NCBI RefSeq assembly: GCF_000828085.3
Contig: NZ_JXCA02000001.1
Location: forward strand, 147,240 to 211,239
Length of the DNA: 64,000 nucleotides
Origin: Scytonema tolypothrichoides VB-61278
GTDB taxonomy: Bacteria > Cyanobacteriota > Cyanobacteriia > Cyanobacteriales > Nostocaceae
Direction: 5' to 3'
Notes under the pieces: model-generated
The model's input: the letters and a program-made list of their open reading frames with translations, nothing else
The model's database searches: none
What the model was told of the DNA's origin: nothing
Program-made: the position numbers and the translations under genes
Part shown: positions 1 to 7,448 of the stretch, in pieces
How positions within the stretch are numbered: position 1 is the stretch's first letter
Layout of the letters: every line of letters starts with the position of its first letter

Positions 1-1855
1 CTATAGCGCGGTCATCGTCTTTTTTATTGGCGTAAGAATTTCCTCGGTTGTTGTAAGCGTAGGCTAAGTTCGGGTCAAGTTTAATAGCTTGGTTATAATC
101 AGCTATTGCGCGGTCATCGTCTTTTTTATTGGCGTAAGAATTTCCTCGGTTGTTGTAAGCTAGGGCATAGTTCGGGTCAAGTTTAATAGCTTGGTTATAA
201 TCAGCTATAGCGCGGTCATCGTCTTTTTTATTGGCGTAAGAAAGTCCTCGGTTGTTGTAAGCGTAGGCAAAGTTCGGGTCAAGTTTAATAGCTTGGTTAA
301 AATCAGCTACAGCGCGGTCATCGTCTTTTTTATTGGCGTAAGAATTTCCTCGGTTGTTGTAAGCTAGGGCAAAGTTCGGGTCAAGTTTAATAGCTTGGTT
401 ATAATCAGCTATAGCGCGGTCATCGTCTTTTTTATTGGCGTAAGAATTACCTCGGTAATTGTAGGCTATTTTCTGGTTTAACGCTTTGTTTGAATCATTA
501 CCCTGTTCCAAAGCTTTGCTAAAATAGATTATAGCCTGTTCCCAATCACTAACTGTGTAATGAATCAATCCCACAGTCAAATAAGTCAAATAAGTCATCT
601 GTTTTGAGAGACGTAATTGCAATTTAAAATTGTTTAATTCAGAGATGCTAGCCGTCTGTTCTAACGAGCCAATTTTAGGTAAGTATTTTGGGGTTTGCAA
701 TACTTCAAAGTGTGGATTCAACTGTGTATTTGTACTTGTTACGTCATAATCACCCCAGATGACAATCCTAGCTTTGTGACTTTCTCCTTCACTCCGGGCA
801 TCTTGACGGTTACTAATTATTTTGTTTAAACGTTGTACTTTGACATCAGGAGATTCTAGAAAGGCATTATCTAGCTTATTAAAAATCCTTTTAGTAACAC
901 CATAGTTTTTTTGCTCGGCAGAAGTTTCAAAATCAGCTACAAGAACAATAATGTTTTTGGTTGGGAGTTGCAATCTATAAAATCCAGTTATACCCAAAAG
1001 AGGTAGAATCACCATCCCTGCTAGAGCCAAACGCCGTAATTTTTTGTATTGTTTGAATCGTCTAAAGAAATTGATATTAAAACCAGCAATTCGACTTGAG
1101 GGATAGTAGATGTATGCACAACAGAGCCAAAAAGTAATGAGACCAAAACCTAGTAAAGTACGAGTTATTAATCCATAATCGTTAAGTACTAATCGGAAAA
1201 GTCCTAGTAAGCTAATTATCAAACCAAATACTACCGTGCCAATAAAGAACAAGGGTATATATGGTTGAGTTGTAATTGAGTCTTCCGGACTAAAATCTCT
1301 ATGTCTAATTTTTATTGTAGGAGTATGAAATTCCGAAAGATTATTTAAATCTATATTATTACAACCAAATTTAAAAGCATCTGCGTAGTTTCTGCCACCA
1401 AAAATAGCATCATAAAATCCTTTGGAAAAAAGGATAGCAGAATTGTCTGGAATAGATTGTCCCATACCAATGACACAATCAATATGTTGAAAAATTGCTT
1501 CAGCTTGAGTCTCGGAATAGCAAGCGTTTAGTAAAACACACTCTACTTGGTCTTTTGATAACTCAAAAAAACGTGAGAGTGATTGCGTACTTACTATCTG
1601 CGCCGAACCTGAGTTATTTTCCAGAACTAAGCCATCTGTCCCAGTACCGTGACCGGAAAAATGTACTATTTGTGGTTTGTGATCTAACAATGTGCGACGT
1701 AACTCATCAATACGAACTGCACCTTTATTAATCAATTCAAATTTTTCTCTATTGAGGGCGCGTTCCCACGCTGCTTGGATTTCTCGTACTTCTTCATCCA
1801 AGCGCAAGTTTTTTGTATTTATAGGATTAGCTGATAAAATTAAAATCTTCTTCAT
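1..1855 (-). CDS. CHAT-domain protein with membrane segments and C-terminal TPRs (3' end outside window)
   Basis: The protein starts MKKILILSANP and reads through to the window edge without a stop, so its C-terminus is missing. Residues 1 to about 190 look like a CHAT (caspase-like) protease domain: the His is in HFSGHG (about H69) and the Cys in LLNACYSE (about C112). Three hydrophobic segments follow (about 199-220, 233-252 and 276-293). Next comes a soluble domain containing NIIVLVADF and RIVIWGDYD, then tetratricopeptide repeats of the form YNNRGNSYANKKDDDRAI. I infer a membrane-bound CHAT protease with a TPR sensor or adaptor. Its ATG overlaps the stop of the upstream small gene (TGATG), so the two are probably co-translated. 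Family assignment is from motifs; substrate and trigger are unknown. Confidence 0.85.
   Translation of the reverse strand, partial: MKKILILSANPINTKNLRLDEEVREIQAAWERALNREKFELINKGAVRIDELRRTLLDHKPQIVHFSGHGTGTDGLVLENNSGSAQIVSTQSLSRFFELSKDQVECVLLNACYSETQAEAIFQHIDCVIGMGQSIPDNSAILFSKGFYDAIFGGRNYADAFKFGCNNIDLNNLSEFHTPTIKIRHRDFSPEDSITTQPYIPLFFIGTVVFGLIISLLGLFRLVLNDYGLITRTLLGFGLITFWLCCAYIYYPSSRIAGFNINFFRRFKQYKKLRRLALAGMVILPLLGITGFYRLQLPTKNIIVLVADFETSAEQKNYGVTKRIFNKLDNAFLESPDVKVQRLNKIISNRQDARSEGESHKARIVIWGDYDVTSTNTQLNPHFEVLQTPKYLPKIGSLEQTASISELNNFKLQLRLSKQMTYLTYLTVGLIHYTVSDWEQAIIYFSKALEQGNDSNKALNQKIAYNYRGNSYANKKDDDRAIADYNQAIKLDPNFALAYNNRGNSYANKKDDDRAVADFNQAIKLDPNFAYAYNNRGLSYANKKDDDRAIADYNQAIKLDPNYALAYNNRGNSYANKKDDDRAIADYNQAIKLDPNLAYAYNNRGNSYANKKDDDRAI
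6..515 (-). repeat. 102-bp tandem repeats encoding TPR units
   Basis: Units begin at about 6, 108, 210, 312 and 414, exactly 102 bp (34 codons) apart. The first four are almost identical at DNA level and the fifth has diverged in its second half. The array continues beyond the left edge. Each unit encodes one TPR helix pair (AIADYNQAIKLDPN type). Near-identity of the DNA, not only of the protein, points to recent unequal crossing-over or gene conversion. Confidence 0.95.
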
Positions 1856-2004
1856 CAGGCTTTGGGATCACTCAATGAAGAAACTTCGTTTGTTTTTAAC
1901 CACTGTTCAACTAGTTCAGTTATCACTCGGCTCATCTTCAGCCCACGGATAGCACAGGCTGCGTGAAACCCTTTCTTGATGTCGTCAGTGATACTAATGT
2001 GCAT
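1855..2004 (-). CDS. Small ribbon-helix-helix-like protein coupled to the CHAT-TPR gene
   Basis: This is a 49-residue protein starting MHISITDDIKKGF and containing MSRVITELVEQWLK. A short beta strand followed by two helices is the layout of CopG/Arc-type ribbon-helix-helix (RHH) DNA-binding proteins and many antitoxins. A longer reading frame extends to 2067, but the extra residues do not look like part of the fold. The stop codon overlaps the ATG of the CHAT-TPR gene (TGATG), which suggests translational coupling. I infer a small autoregulator or antitoxin-like partner. The RHH call rests on pattern only. Confidence 0.6.
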   Translation of the reverse strand: MHISITDDIKKGFHAACAIRGLKMSRVITELVEQWLKTNEVSSLSDPKA

Positions 2005-2067
2005 CAGTTTTACAGATTTTAAAGCTTGTACAAAAAATTGTATCCAAACAAATCTACAAATGTACAA

Positions 2068-2650
2068 TGTCTGGTTTCGGACAAACTTATAAATTTTTAC
2101 AGCCGTTGATCTGTTTGCTCTTAAGAAACAAAGGGGTGTAAGGGTGTAAGGGAAAAGGTGTTTGTTTCATACGTAGCTGGTGGCGTAAGCCGCTAGTTGG
2201 GGGCTCAGATCTTGCACCATACTTTTCGTCCGCCAAGAAATTAATTTCTTGGCTCAAAGTCTAAGTCCGTTAAAACTGAGATCTTGCACCAGTATCAACA
2301 ATGAGGCAGAGCCTCCATATCTGGTTCCCAGGCTGCAGCCTGGGAACGAGGGTTGGGAGGCGAAGCCTCCCGATTATTGAGAATGCTGCAAGATCTGAGC
2401 CTCCCACGGGCGGTGCGCCACCCGCTACGAATGAAAGAAACACCATCTCCCTTCTTCCCTGTTAAGAGTTCCCTGTGTTTCTTAAGAGTTTTAACGGACT
2501 TGGTTTATGAGCCACGAACTTGAGTTCTGGGCGTACTCAGCCGGAGGTGCAAGATCTGAGTTTGGTTATTGGTTTAACTCTTGATTATTAATTAAGTTTT
2601 TCACGAGATTTTTTCTACAATTTCGCACTGCGAACAAGTCTACTGACTAC
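2068..2650. repeat. Gene-free region with a nested inverted-repeat element (2204-2560)
   Basis: CTCAGATCTTGCACC at 2204-2218 is repeated inverted at 2546-2560, and a partial inner copy lies at about 2277-2290. A second 15-bp inverted pair, AAGTCCGTTAAAACT, lies at 2264-2278 and 2487-2501. Smaller palindromes sit between them: CCAAGAAATTAATTTCTTGG at 2233-2252 and a TTCCCAGGCTGCAGCCTGGGAA-type palindrome around 2326-2347. There is no convincing ORF. It looks like a composite of dispersed small repeats inserted into one another. Confidence 0.7.
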
Positions 2651-3568
2651 TCACGCGATACAGCGCTCAATTGTTGCGACAACCGACTTGGCAAGAGTAT
2701 CAAAATCATAACCACCTTCCAAGCCAAACAGAATTTTACGAGTGATTCCCAGACAATAGTCTGTGAATAAACCATAATCTTGCGGTTGCAAATTGATACT
2801 AGCCAACGGATCATCAGCGTTGGCATCGTAACCTGCACTCACAATCAGTAAATCTGGTTGAAAATCAGAGAAAAAGGGGACAACCTTTTTTTCAAAAACA
2901 GGCTGGTATATTTCGATATCACTGCCAGGAGGAAAAGGCACATTCAGAACATTCTTATGAAAACCACGTTCTGTATGATGTCCAGTCCCTGGGTAGCAGG
3001 GGTACTGATGCAGAGAACAGTAAGCAATTTGTGGATTATTTTCTACTATTGCTTGCGTACCATTACCGTGATGCACGTCCCAGTCAAGGATGGCGACACG
3101 GTTGATTCCTGGTTGTTGGAGGGCATAAAGAGCAGCGATCGCCGCATTGGAAAACAAGCAAAACCCCATTCCCGCATCACTTTCAGCATGATGTCCTGGT
3201 GGACGCGCCAACACAAAAGCTGGTTCGCCAGTTTCCAGTACAGCATCAACTCCATCCAACCAACCACTCACTGCCAACAAAGCAACATCATAACTGCGTG
3301 GAGAAACAGGTGTATCTCCATCCAAATAACCACCGCCAGCAACAGCAATTTCTTGAACTTTCTTGACGTAGCGCCGGGTGTGTGCTTGTTCCAACACAGA
3401 CACGATAGAGCGCTTTTCGGGTGGAGTCGGTAAGCGCCATTCTATGTGTTGTGCAAACGCAGCGCTTTTTAAGGCGGTGGCGATCGCTGTCAGACGTTCT
3501 GGCTTCTCTGGATGGAAAGATCCAGTCTTGTGATCCAGAAACTCGTCGGAATAAATGACTGGCAGCAT
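2651..3568 (-). CDS. Histone deacetylase family hydrolase (class II HDAC/AcuC-like)
   Basis: This 305-residue zinc-dependent deacetylase-fold protein has the usual length of the bacterial HDAC-like family. Visible motifs are RPPGHHAE (H126/H127 general base pair), DWDVHHGNGT (zinc ligands D164 and H166), SAGYDANADDPLA (third zinc ligand D253) and LEGGYD near the C-terminus with the transition-state Tyr. It probably hydrolyses acetylated lysine, polyamine or another amide; the substrate cannot be read from sequence. It is cytoplasmic, with no signal peptide. It stands alone, facing away from gshA. Confidence 0.9.
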   Translation of the reverse strand: MLPVIYSDEFLDHKTGSFHPEKPERLTAIATALKSAAFAQHIEWRLPTPPEKRSIVSVLEQAHTRRYVKKVQEIAVAGGGYLDGDTPVSPRSYDVALLAVSGWLDGVDAVLETGEPAFVLARPPGHHAESDAGMGFCLFSNAAIAALYALQQPGINRVAILDWDVHHGNGTQAIVENNPQIAYCSLHQYPCYPGTGHHTERGFHKNVLNVPFPPGSDIEIYQPVFEKKVVPFFSDFQPDLLIVSAGYDANADDPLASINLQPQDYGLFTDYCLGITRKILFGLEGGYDFDTLAKSVVATIERCIA

Positions 3569-3646
3569 AGAGCGAGTGAAGTAAGCACTAAGATACAGAT
3601 TTTAATTGTATCCTGACTACTGTGAGGAGATTTTACATCCTATCTT

Positions 3647-3868
3647 TTACTCTTTAGTGAAGCCAGTAAATTCATCATTTGGTTCATCCAGCATTTCTGG
3701 TGCTACAGCTGGGTTACTCCTACGTTCTTCTGGCGATTGACTCAATATCACATCATCTATTCTTGGAGGATTTTTAATTTTGTCAAGTATCTGGGGACTT
3801 AATTGCGATTCATCACTCTGTGGATTTGTTTTTTCAGCTTGATTAGGAGTTGTTTCATTACTGGACAT
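3647..3868 (-). CDS. Small acidic, probably disordered protein, unknown function
   Basis: The 73-residue product is rich in Ser, Asn, Gln, Glu and Pro, has no hydrophobic segment and ends DEFTGFTKE. A GAGG ribosome-binding site about 8 nt before the ATG supports translation. I do not recognise a domain. It lies 78 bp upstream of the deacetylase-like gene on the same strand and might be co-transcribed with it. Confidence 0.55.
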   Translation of the reverse strand: MSSNETTPNQAEKTNPQSDESQLSPQILDKIKNPPRIDDVILSQSPEERRSNPAVAPEMLDEPNDEFTGFTKE

Positions 3869-3879
3869 AATTTATCCTC

Positions 3880-4005
3880 AACAGGGAACAGGGAACAGGG
3901 AACAGGGAACAGGGAACAGTAAACAGTGAACAAGGGGTGGACGAGTCCGTTTCCTACCTGATACTACGCTTCCTTGATAACTGATAACTGATAACTGTTC
4001 ACTGT
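3880..4005. repeat. STRR clusters (GGGAACA and TAACTGA heptads)
   Basis: About four tandem GGGAACA units start near 3882, degrading into AGTAAACAGTGAACA. A second short cluster of TGATAAC units is at about 3976-4000. These match the short tandemly repeated repetitive sequences known from heterocystous cyanobacteria. No coding potential is seen. Confidence 0.85.
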
Positions 4006-4197
4006 TTGAACCTTACACGCCTCAGCTTAAGCTCTGTTGTTGAAGGTACACACTATCTTGGGGCTTAAATTGAGGATGAGAGAAACATTGAGGTACTCTG
4101 TCGTTTGTCAACTGTTAATTAACCCTAAGGTCATAAACAGAATATCGTCGCCTTCGATACAATTTAAGAAGTACGGAGAGCCGAGGAGAACAGACGA

Positions 4198-5334
4198 GTG
4201 CTATTAAAAGGCTTTGAAATAGAGATGTACACTGGCACGCCCAGTGGTGATATCGTCGGACTCTCCGACAAGATTGTTGGATCTTTGGATGGATTTGTCC
4301 GAGAACCAGATAGTCGAAATGTAGAATACATCACTCCACCATTGGGGAATTACGAACAGCTTTTATGTGCCTTGTTGCGTCCTCGGCTTCAACTCAGGAA
4401 TTTCATCAAGCAATTGGGTGATTACACGCTGATTCCAGGAAGCACTCTATCTTTAGGGGGTGGCGATCGCTTTTTTCGCTCTGACCCAACAAACCCTTAT
4501 CATGACTACATTGAGCAAACATACGGAACCAAGGTTGTCACCGCCAGCGTTCACATTAATGTGGGCATTAGCGATCCAGAAGTCTTAATGCGGGCGTGTC
4601 GGATTATAAGAGTAGAAGCACCTTTATTCCTTGCCTTAAGTGCAGCCTCTCCCTTTTTGAATGGCAAAGCGACTGGTTATCATTCCACACGCTGGAGTGT
4701 TTTTCCGCAAACGCCTTCTCAAGTACCTTTGTTTGAAAGCCACGCCCATCACATTCAATGGGTAGAAAACCAACTGATGGCTGGAACAATGCAAAATGTT
4801 CGTCATCTTTGGGTGTCAGTTCGACCAAATGGCGATCGCCGCCCTTATGATTTAAATCGTTTAGAACTACGAATTTGCGATTTAGTCACAGATCCAATTG
4901 CTTTACTGGCGATAACAGCTTTACTAGAGGCGCGTTTATTACAACTTATCAATAATCCCTCTATCGATCCATTAACCCAAAGCACGTTCTCCCCAGATGA
5001 ACTTGTTTCCCTAACGTATGCCAACGAAACTGCAGCAGCGACCTCCAGTCTCGATGCTCAACTCCAGCATTGGCAAGATGGTAGAAGTATATTAGCCAGA
5101 GATTGGATTGGTGAAATATATCAAGATGTTTGGGCGATCGCTAAGCAGCATGGCTTTGCCTGTTTCCTTTCACCATTACAAAAAATCTTGCGCGAAGGTA
5201 ACGAAGCTCAACAATGGTTACAATTGCACGCACTTGGCTTGAGTGAAAGACACGTTCTCACCCACGCGATTGATGTAACCAGAGAATGCGAAGTTCAATT
5301 AGAAGATAAATTGTGTTCGTCTTTGGTTGCTTAG
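4198..5334 (+). CDS. gshA: Glutamate-cysteine ligase, cyanobacterial type
   Basis: The 378-residue product starts MLLKGFEIEMYTGTP with a GTG codon preceded by a GAGGAG ribosome-binding site. N-terminal LKGFEIEMY and the internal GSTLSLGGGDRFFRSDP and HINVGI segments fit the cyanobacterial GshA family, which differs from the E. coli type and is close to this length. It ligates glutamate and cysteine using ATP, the first step of glutathione synthesis in the cytoplasm. A GST and two peroxiredoxins are encoded 7-9 kb downstream but not in the same operon. The gene appears intact. Confidence 0.9.
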   Translation: MLLKGFEIEMYTGTPSGDIVGLSDKIVGSLDGFVREPDSRNVEYITPPLGNYEQLLCALLRPRLQLRNFIKQLGDYTLIPGSTLSLGGGDRFFRSDPTNPYHDYIEQTYGTKVVTASVHINVGISDPEVLMRACRIIRVEAPLFLALSAASPFLNGKATGYHSTRWSVFPQTPSQVPLFESHAHHIQWVENQLMAGTMQNVRHLWVSVRPNGDRRPYDLNRLELRICDLVTDPIALLAITALLEARLLQLINNPSIDPLTQSTFSPDELVSLTYANETAAATSSLDAQLQHWQDGRSILARDWIGEIYQDVWAIAKQHGFACFLSPLQKILREGNEAQQWLQLHALGLSERHVLTHAIDVTRECEVQLEDKLCSSLVA

Positions 5335-5540
5335 CACACCTCACCCTCCGGGTATGCCATAGGCATGTCTATGTCCTTTGGACATGCTACGCGTACCCCT
5401 ACCGGGGGCGCGTAGCGCGACCGACGGCAGTTTGCTGTAGCCTGACCAAACCATGCACGGCAGTTCCTCTTGGGGAGGACTGCCTCACCACAAATAGCGG
5501 TTGGCTAAATGCGAACAAATCTGGATCATGATTTGTCCCT
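5335..5540. repeat. Palindrome-rich dispersed repeats downstream of gshA
   Basis: Short imperfect palindromes are packed together here, for example GGTATGCCATAGGCATG, GTCCTTTGGACATG and GGGGCGCGTAGCGC, followed by a block with GGCAGTTCCTCTTGGGGAGG. Similar blocks recur at about 6320-6600, 12300-12480, 18020-18190, 30430-30560, 48500-48600 and 50380-50700. They resemble dispersed cyanobacterial REP-like repeats. The remainder up to 5832 is AT-rich with no gene that I can support. Confidence 0.65.
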
Positions 5541-5832
5541 TCAGTACATTCCGAAGCTTTATTATACAAATATGTACTTATGATGAAAATTTTGTTTTTC
5601 TCAGCTGTAAGTATTGTCCAATACAGCTACACATAACTTAATAATTTGTTATCAATTTTAGTACTCCGATCATAGAGTCTGGGACATACTTTATGTTTGT
5701 TTTAAATTTCTAATCAATAGGTTGATTTTTCTTTTATTAAAAAAACTTATCTTTAATCTATATTAAGGTAGATTGAGAAAAGAAAAAAAAACTGCATTTT
5801 CCCAAATTTTCACTATATTTCTTCCTCCACAA

Positions 5833-6288
5833 ATGCCGCAGGTCGTTTTAGTTAACCCCCTTATTCCTCCTAATACAGGTAACATTGCTCGCACTTGTGC
5901 TGCCACAGGCACTGAATTACATTTGGTAGGACCTTTGGGTTTTGAAATTAGCGATCGCTACCTCAAAAGAGCTGGCTTAGATTACTGGCCTTATGTCAAA
6001 CTGCAGTATCACGAATCTCTGGAAGCTTTTAAGTCCGTGCATCAGGCACGTGGCGGAAGATTATTAGGTTTTAGTGTCAAAGGTAGTTGCAACTACCTGG
6101 ATTTTCAGTTTCAACCCCATGATTGGTTGCTGTTTGGTAGTGAAACCACTGGCTTACCACTTGAGATAATATCAGCTTGTGATGTTACCCTTTACATTCC
6201 CATGAGCGAACCAAATGTTCGCAGCTTAAATCTTTCTGTGAGTGTAGCAGTGGGTCTTTTTGAAGCTCGTCGTCAGTTGGGGTTATAG
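5833..6288 (+). CDS. trmL: tRNA (cytidine(34)-2'-O)-methyltransferase, TrmL/SPOUT family
   Basis: From the ATG at 5833 (MPQVVLVNPLIPPNTGNIAR) the protein has about 151 residues, the normal TrmL length. A longer frame opens with TTG at 5773, but those extra residues are not family-like. SPOUT-family signatures are visible: NPLIPPNTGNIART at the N-terminus, LLFGSETTGLP in the middle and the knotted C-terminal IPMSEPNVRSLNLSVSVAV, which binds S-adenosylmethionine. The enzyme 2'-O-methylates the wobble nucleotide of leucine tRNAs. Confidence 0.9.
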   Translation: MPQVVLVNPLIPPNTGNIARTCAATGTELHLVGPLGFEISDRYLKRAGLDYWPYVKLQYHESLEAFKSVHQARGGRLLGFSVKGSCNYLDFQFQPHDWLLFGSETTGLPLEIISACDVTLYIPMSEPNVRSLNLSVSVAVGLFEARRQLGL

Positions 6289-7029
6289 TAATTCAAGTCG
6301 TTTGAAAACAGTACCAATCGTCACACGTGTGGTGAGACGAGTGCTGGTTTGAGGGTAAGCCGAAAGCAGGTGACCAAGAAAGGGGTGTAGGGGCAAAACA
6401 AGTTAAAACCATAAGGTAAGAAGTGAGCCAGCGCGGTGGTGAGGCACTTTCCTCCCCAACGCACTAGCTCTCCTAACCACGCCAGATGCCTCAAGTCGGG
6501 GAACCCGCCCACGGTGAGACAGCGCTGCAGGAGGGTCTCCCGACCTAGGCGACTGCGTTCGTCGAAGACGTGCCGAAGGCATACCCGAAGGGCACTGGCT
6601 CCCCTTACACCCCTAGTTTGTTGACTAAATGTTTTTTCTGTAAAAAATAAATATTATACAGAATGTATGAAAAATCTCTGATACTTTAGTAGTAAGGAGA
6701 ACTTAGTTATTAAGGGCAAATACAGAGATAACGAAACTATGTTGAGTTTGTACTCACTCCCAGTACTCCTGATTCACCACTGTTGGAGTAAGAATGACTT
6801 AAGACTGGAGAAAATATATAAGAAATTTCTATAGGATTTTTGAAAAACAGTCGAGGTGAAATGATAGATTTTCATAAATTTGAATTTTCTCTTGAATAGG
6901 GAACGAAAACATCATGAGCCAGTCATATCAAGAGTTTGAGGTAGTTTCGCTCATGTGTTTTCTTTATCTGGGCTATATAATATGCGAGTTAATACGGTTG
7001 TTTTTGGGTAATAATCAACGTAAAGTCTC
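6289..7029. other. Gene-poor region with dispersed repeats
   Basis: 6320-6610 is palindrome-rich repeat DNA of the same type as other blocks here (GAGACAGCGCTGCAGGAGGG, GTGCCGAAGGCATACCC). From 6640 to 7029 the DNA is AT-rich. A 41-codon frame at 6914-7039 follows a GGGAA motif and overlaps the start of the next ORF, but it has no recognisable content and I do not claim it as a gene. Confidence 0.5.
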
Positions 7030-7227
7030 ATGTCATTGATACGGATAATAGAAAAAAAATCTGAAAGAGATTTACAGAAGGGTGTGGTGGTATTGCGTGA
7101 AATAGCAGCATCTGATTTACTCAAAGCAAGAGAACATGCCAAATGCGTGATTGTCAGTCGTGCAGCAAAAGCAACAAAAGGAACAAAAGGCTTAAGTGTC
7201 AAAAAGAAAACTTATATGAACTATTAA
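7030..7227 (+). CDS. Doubtful small basic ORF
   Basis: The 65-residue product is Lys/Arg-rich with a predicted helical middle (REIAASDLLKAREHAKCVIVSRAAKA). There is no clear ribosome-binding site. It may be a short regulatory peptide, or chance coding in the leader of the peptidase gene. No family is recognised. Confidence 0.25.
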   Translation: MSLIRIIEKKSERDLQKGVVVLREIAASDLLKAREHAKCVIVSRAAKATKGTKGLSVKKKTYMNY

Positions 7228-7448
7228 GATGAAAGGTGTCAGATGTGAGCAGAACAAGTCAAGGCAAAAATTTAATATTTAAGATAACGATGTGAACTTG
7301 TCTAAATCAGAGAAGCAGGTTAATCTTGCGTAAGTATCTCTGGTGTATGTGGTGTTGATCTATTGCTTGTAGTGATCTAAATCATTGACTAGTACTCAGA
7401 CTGGAGAATTGAGGTCGGTTAAGTGCAAGTGATCATAGGAGGTCGTCT

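Noticed and set aside
1-515. CRISPR array suggested by regular repeats near the left edge
   Set aside because: The 102-bp period is coding (34-residue TPR units in an open frame); there are no spacers.
6321-6624. Overlapping ORFs on both strands (63 and 62 codons)
   Set aside because: They are read from palindromic repeat DNA, with no ribosome-binding site or protein-like composition.
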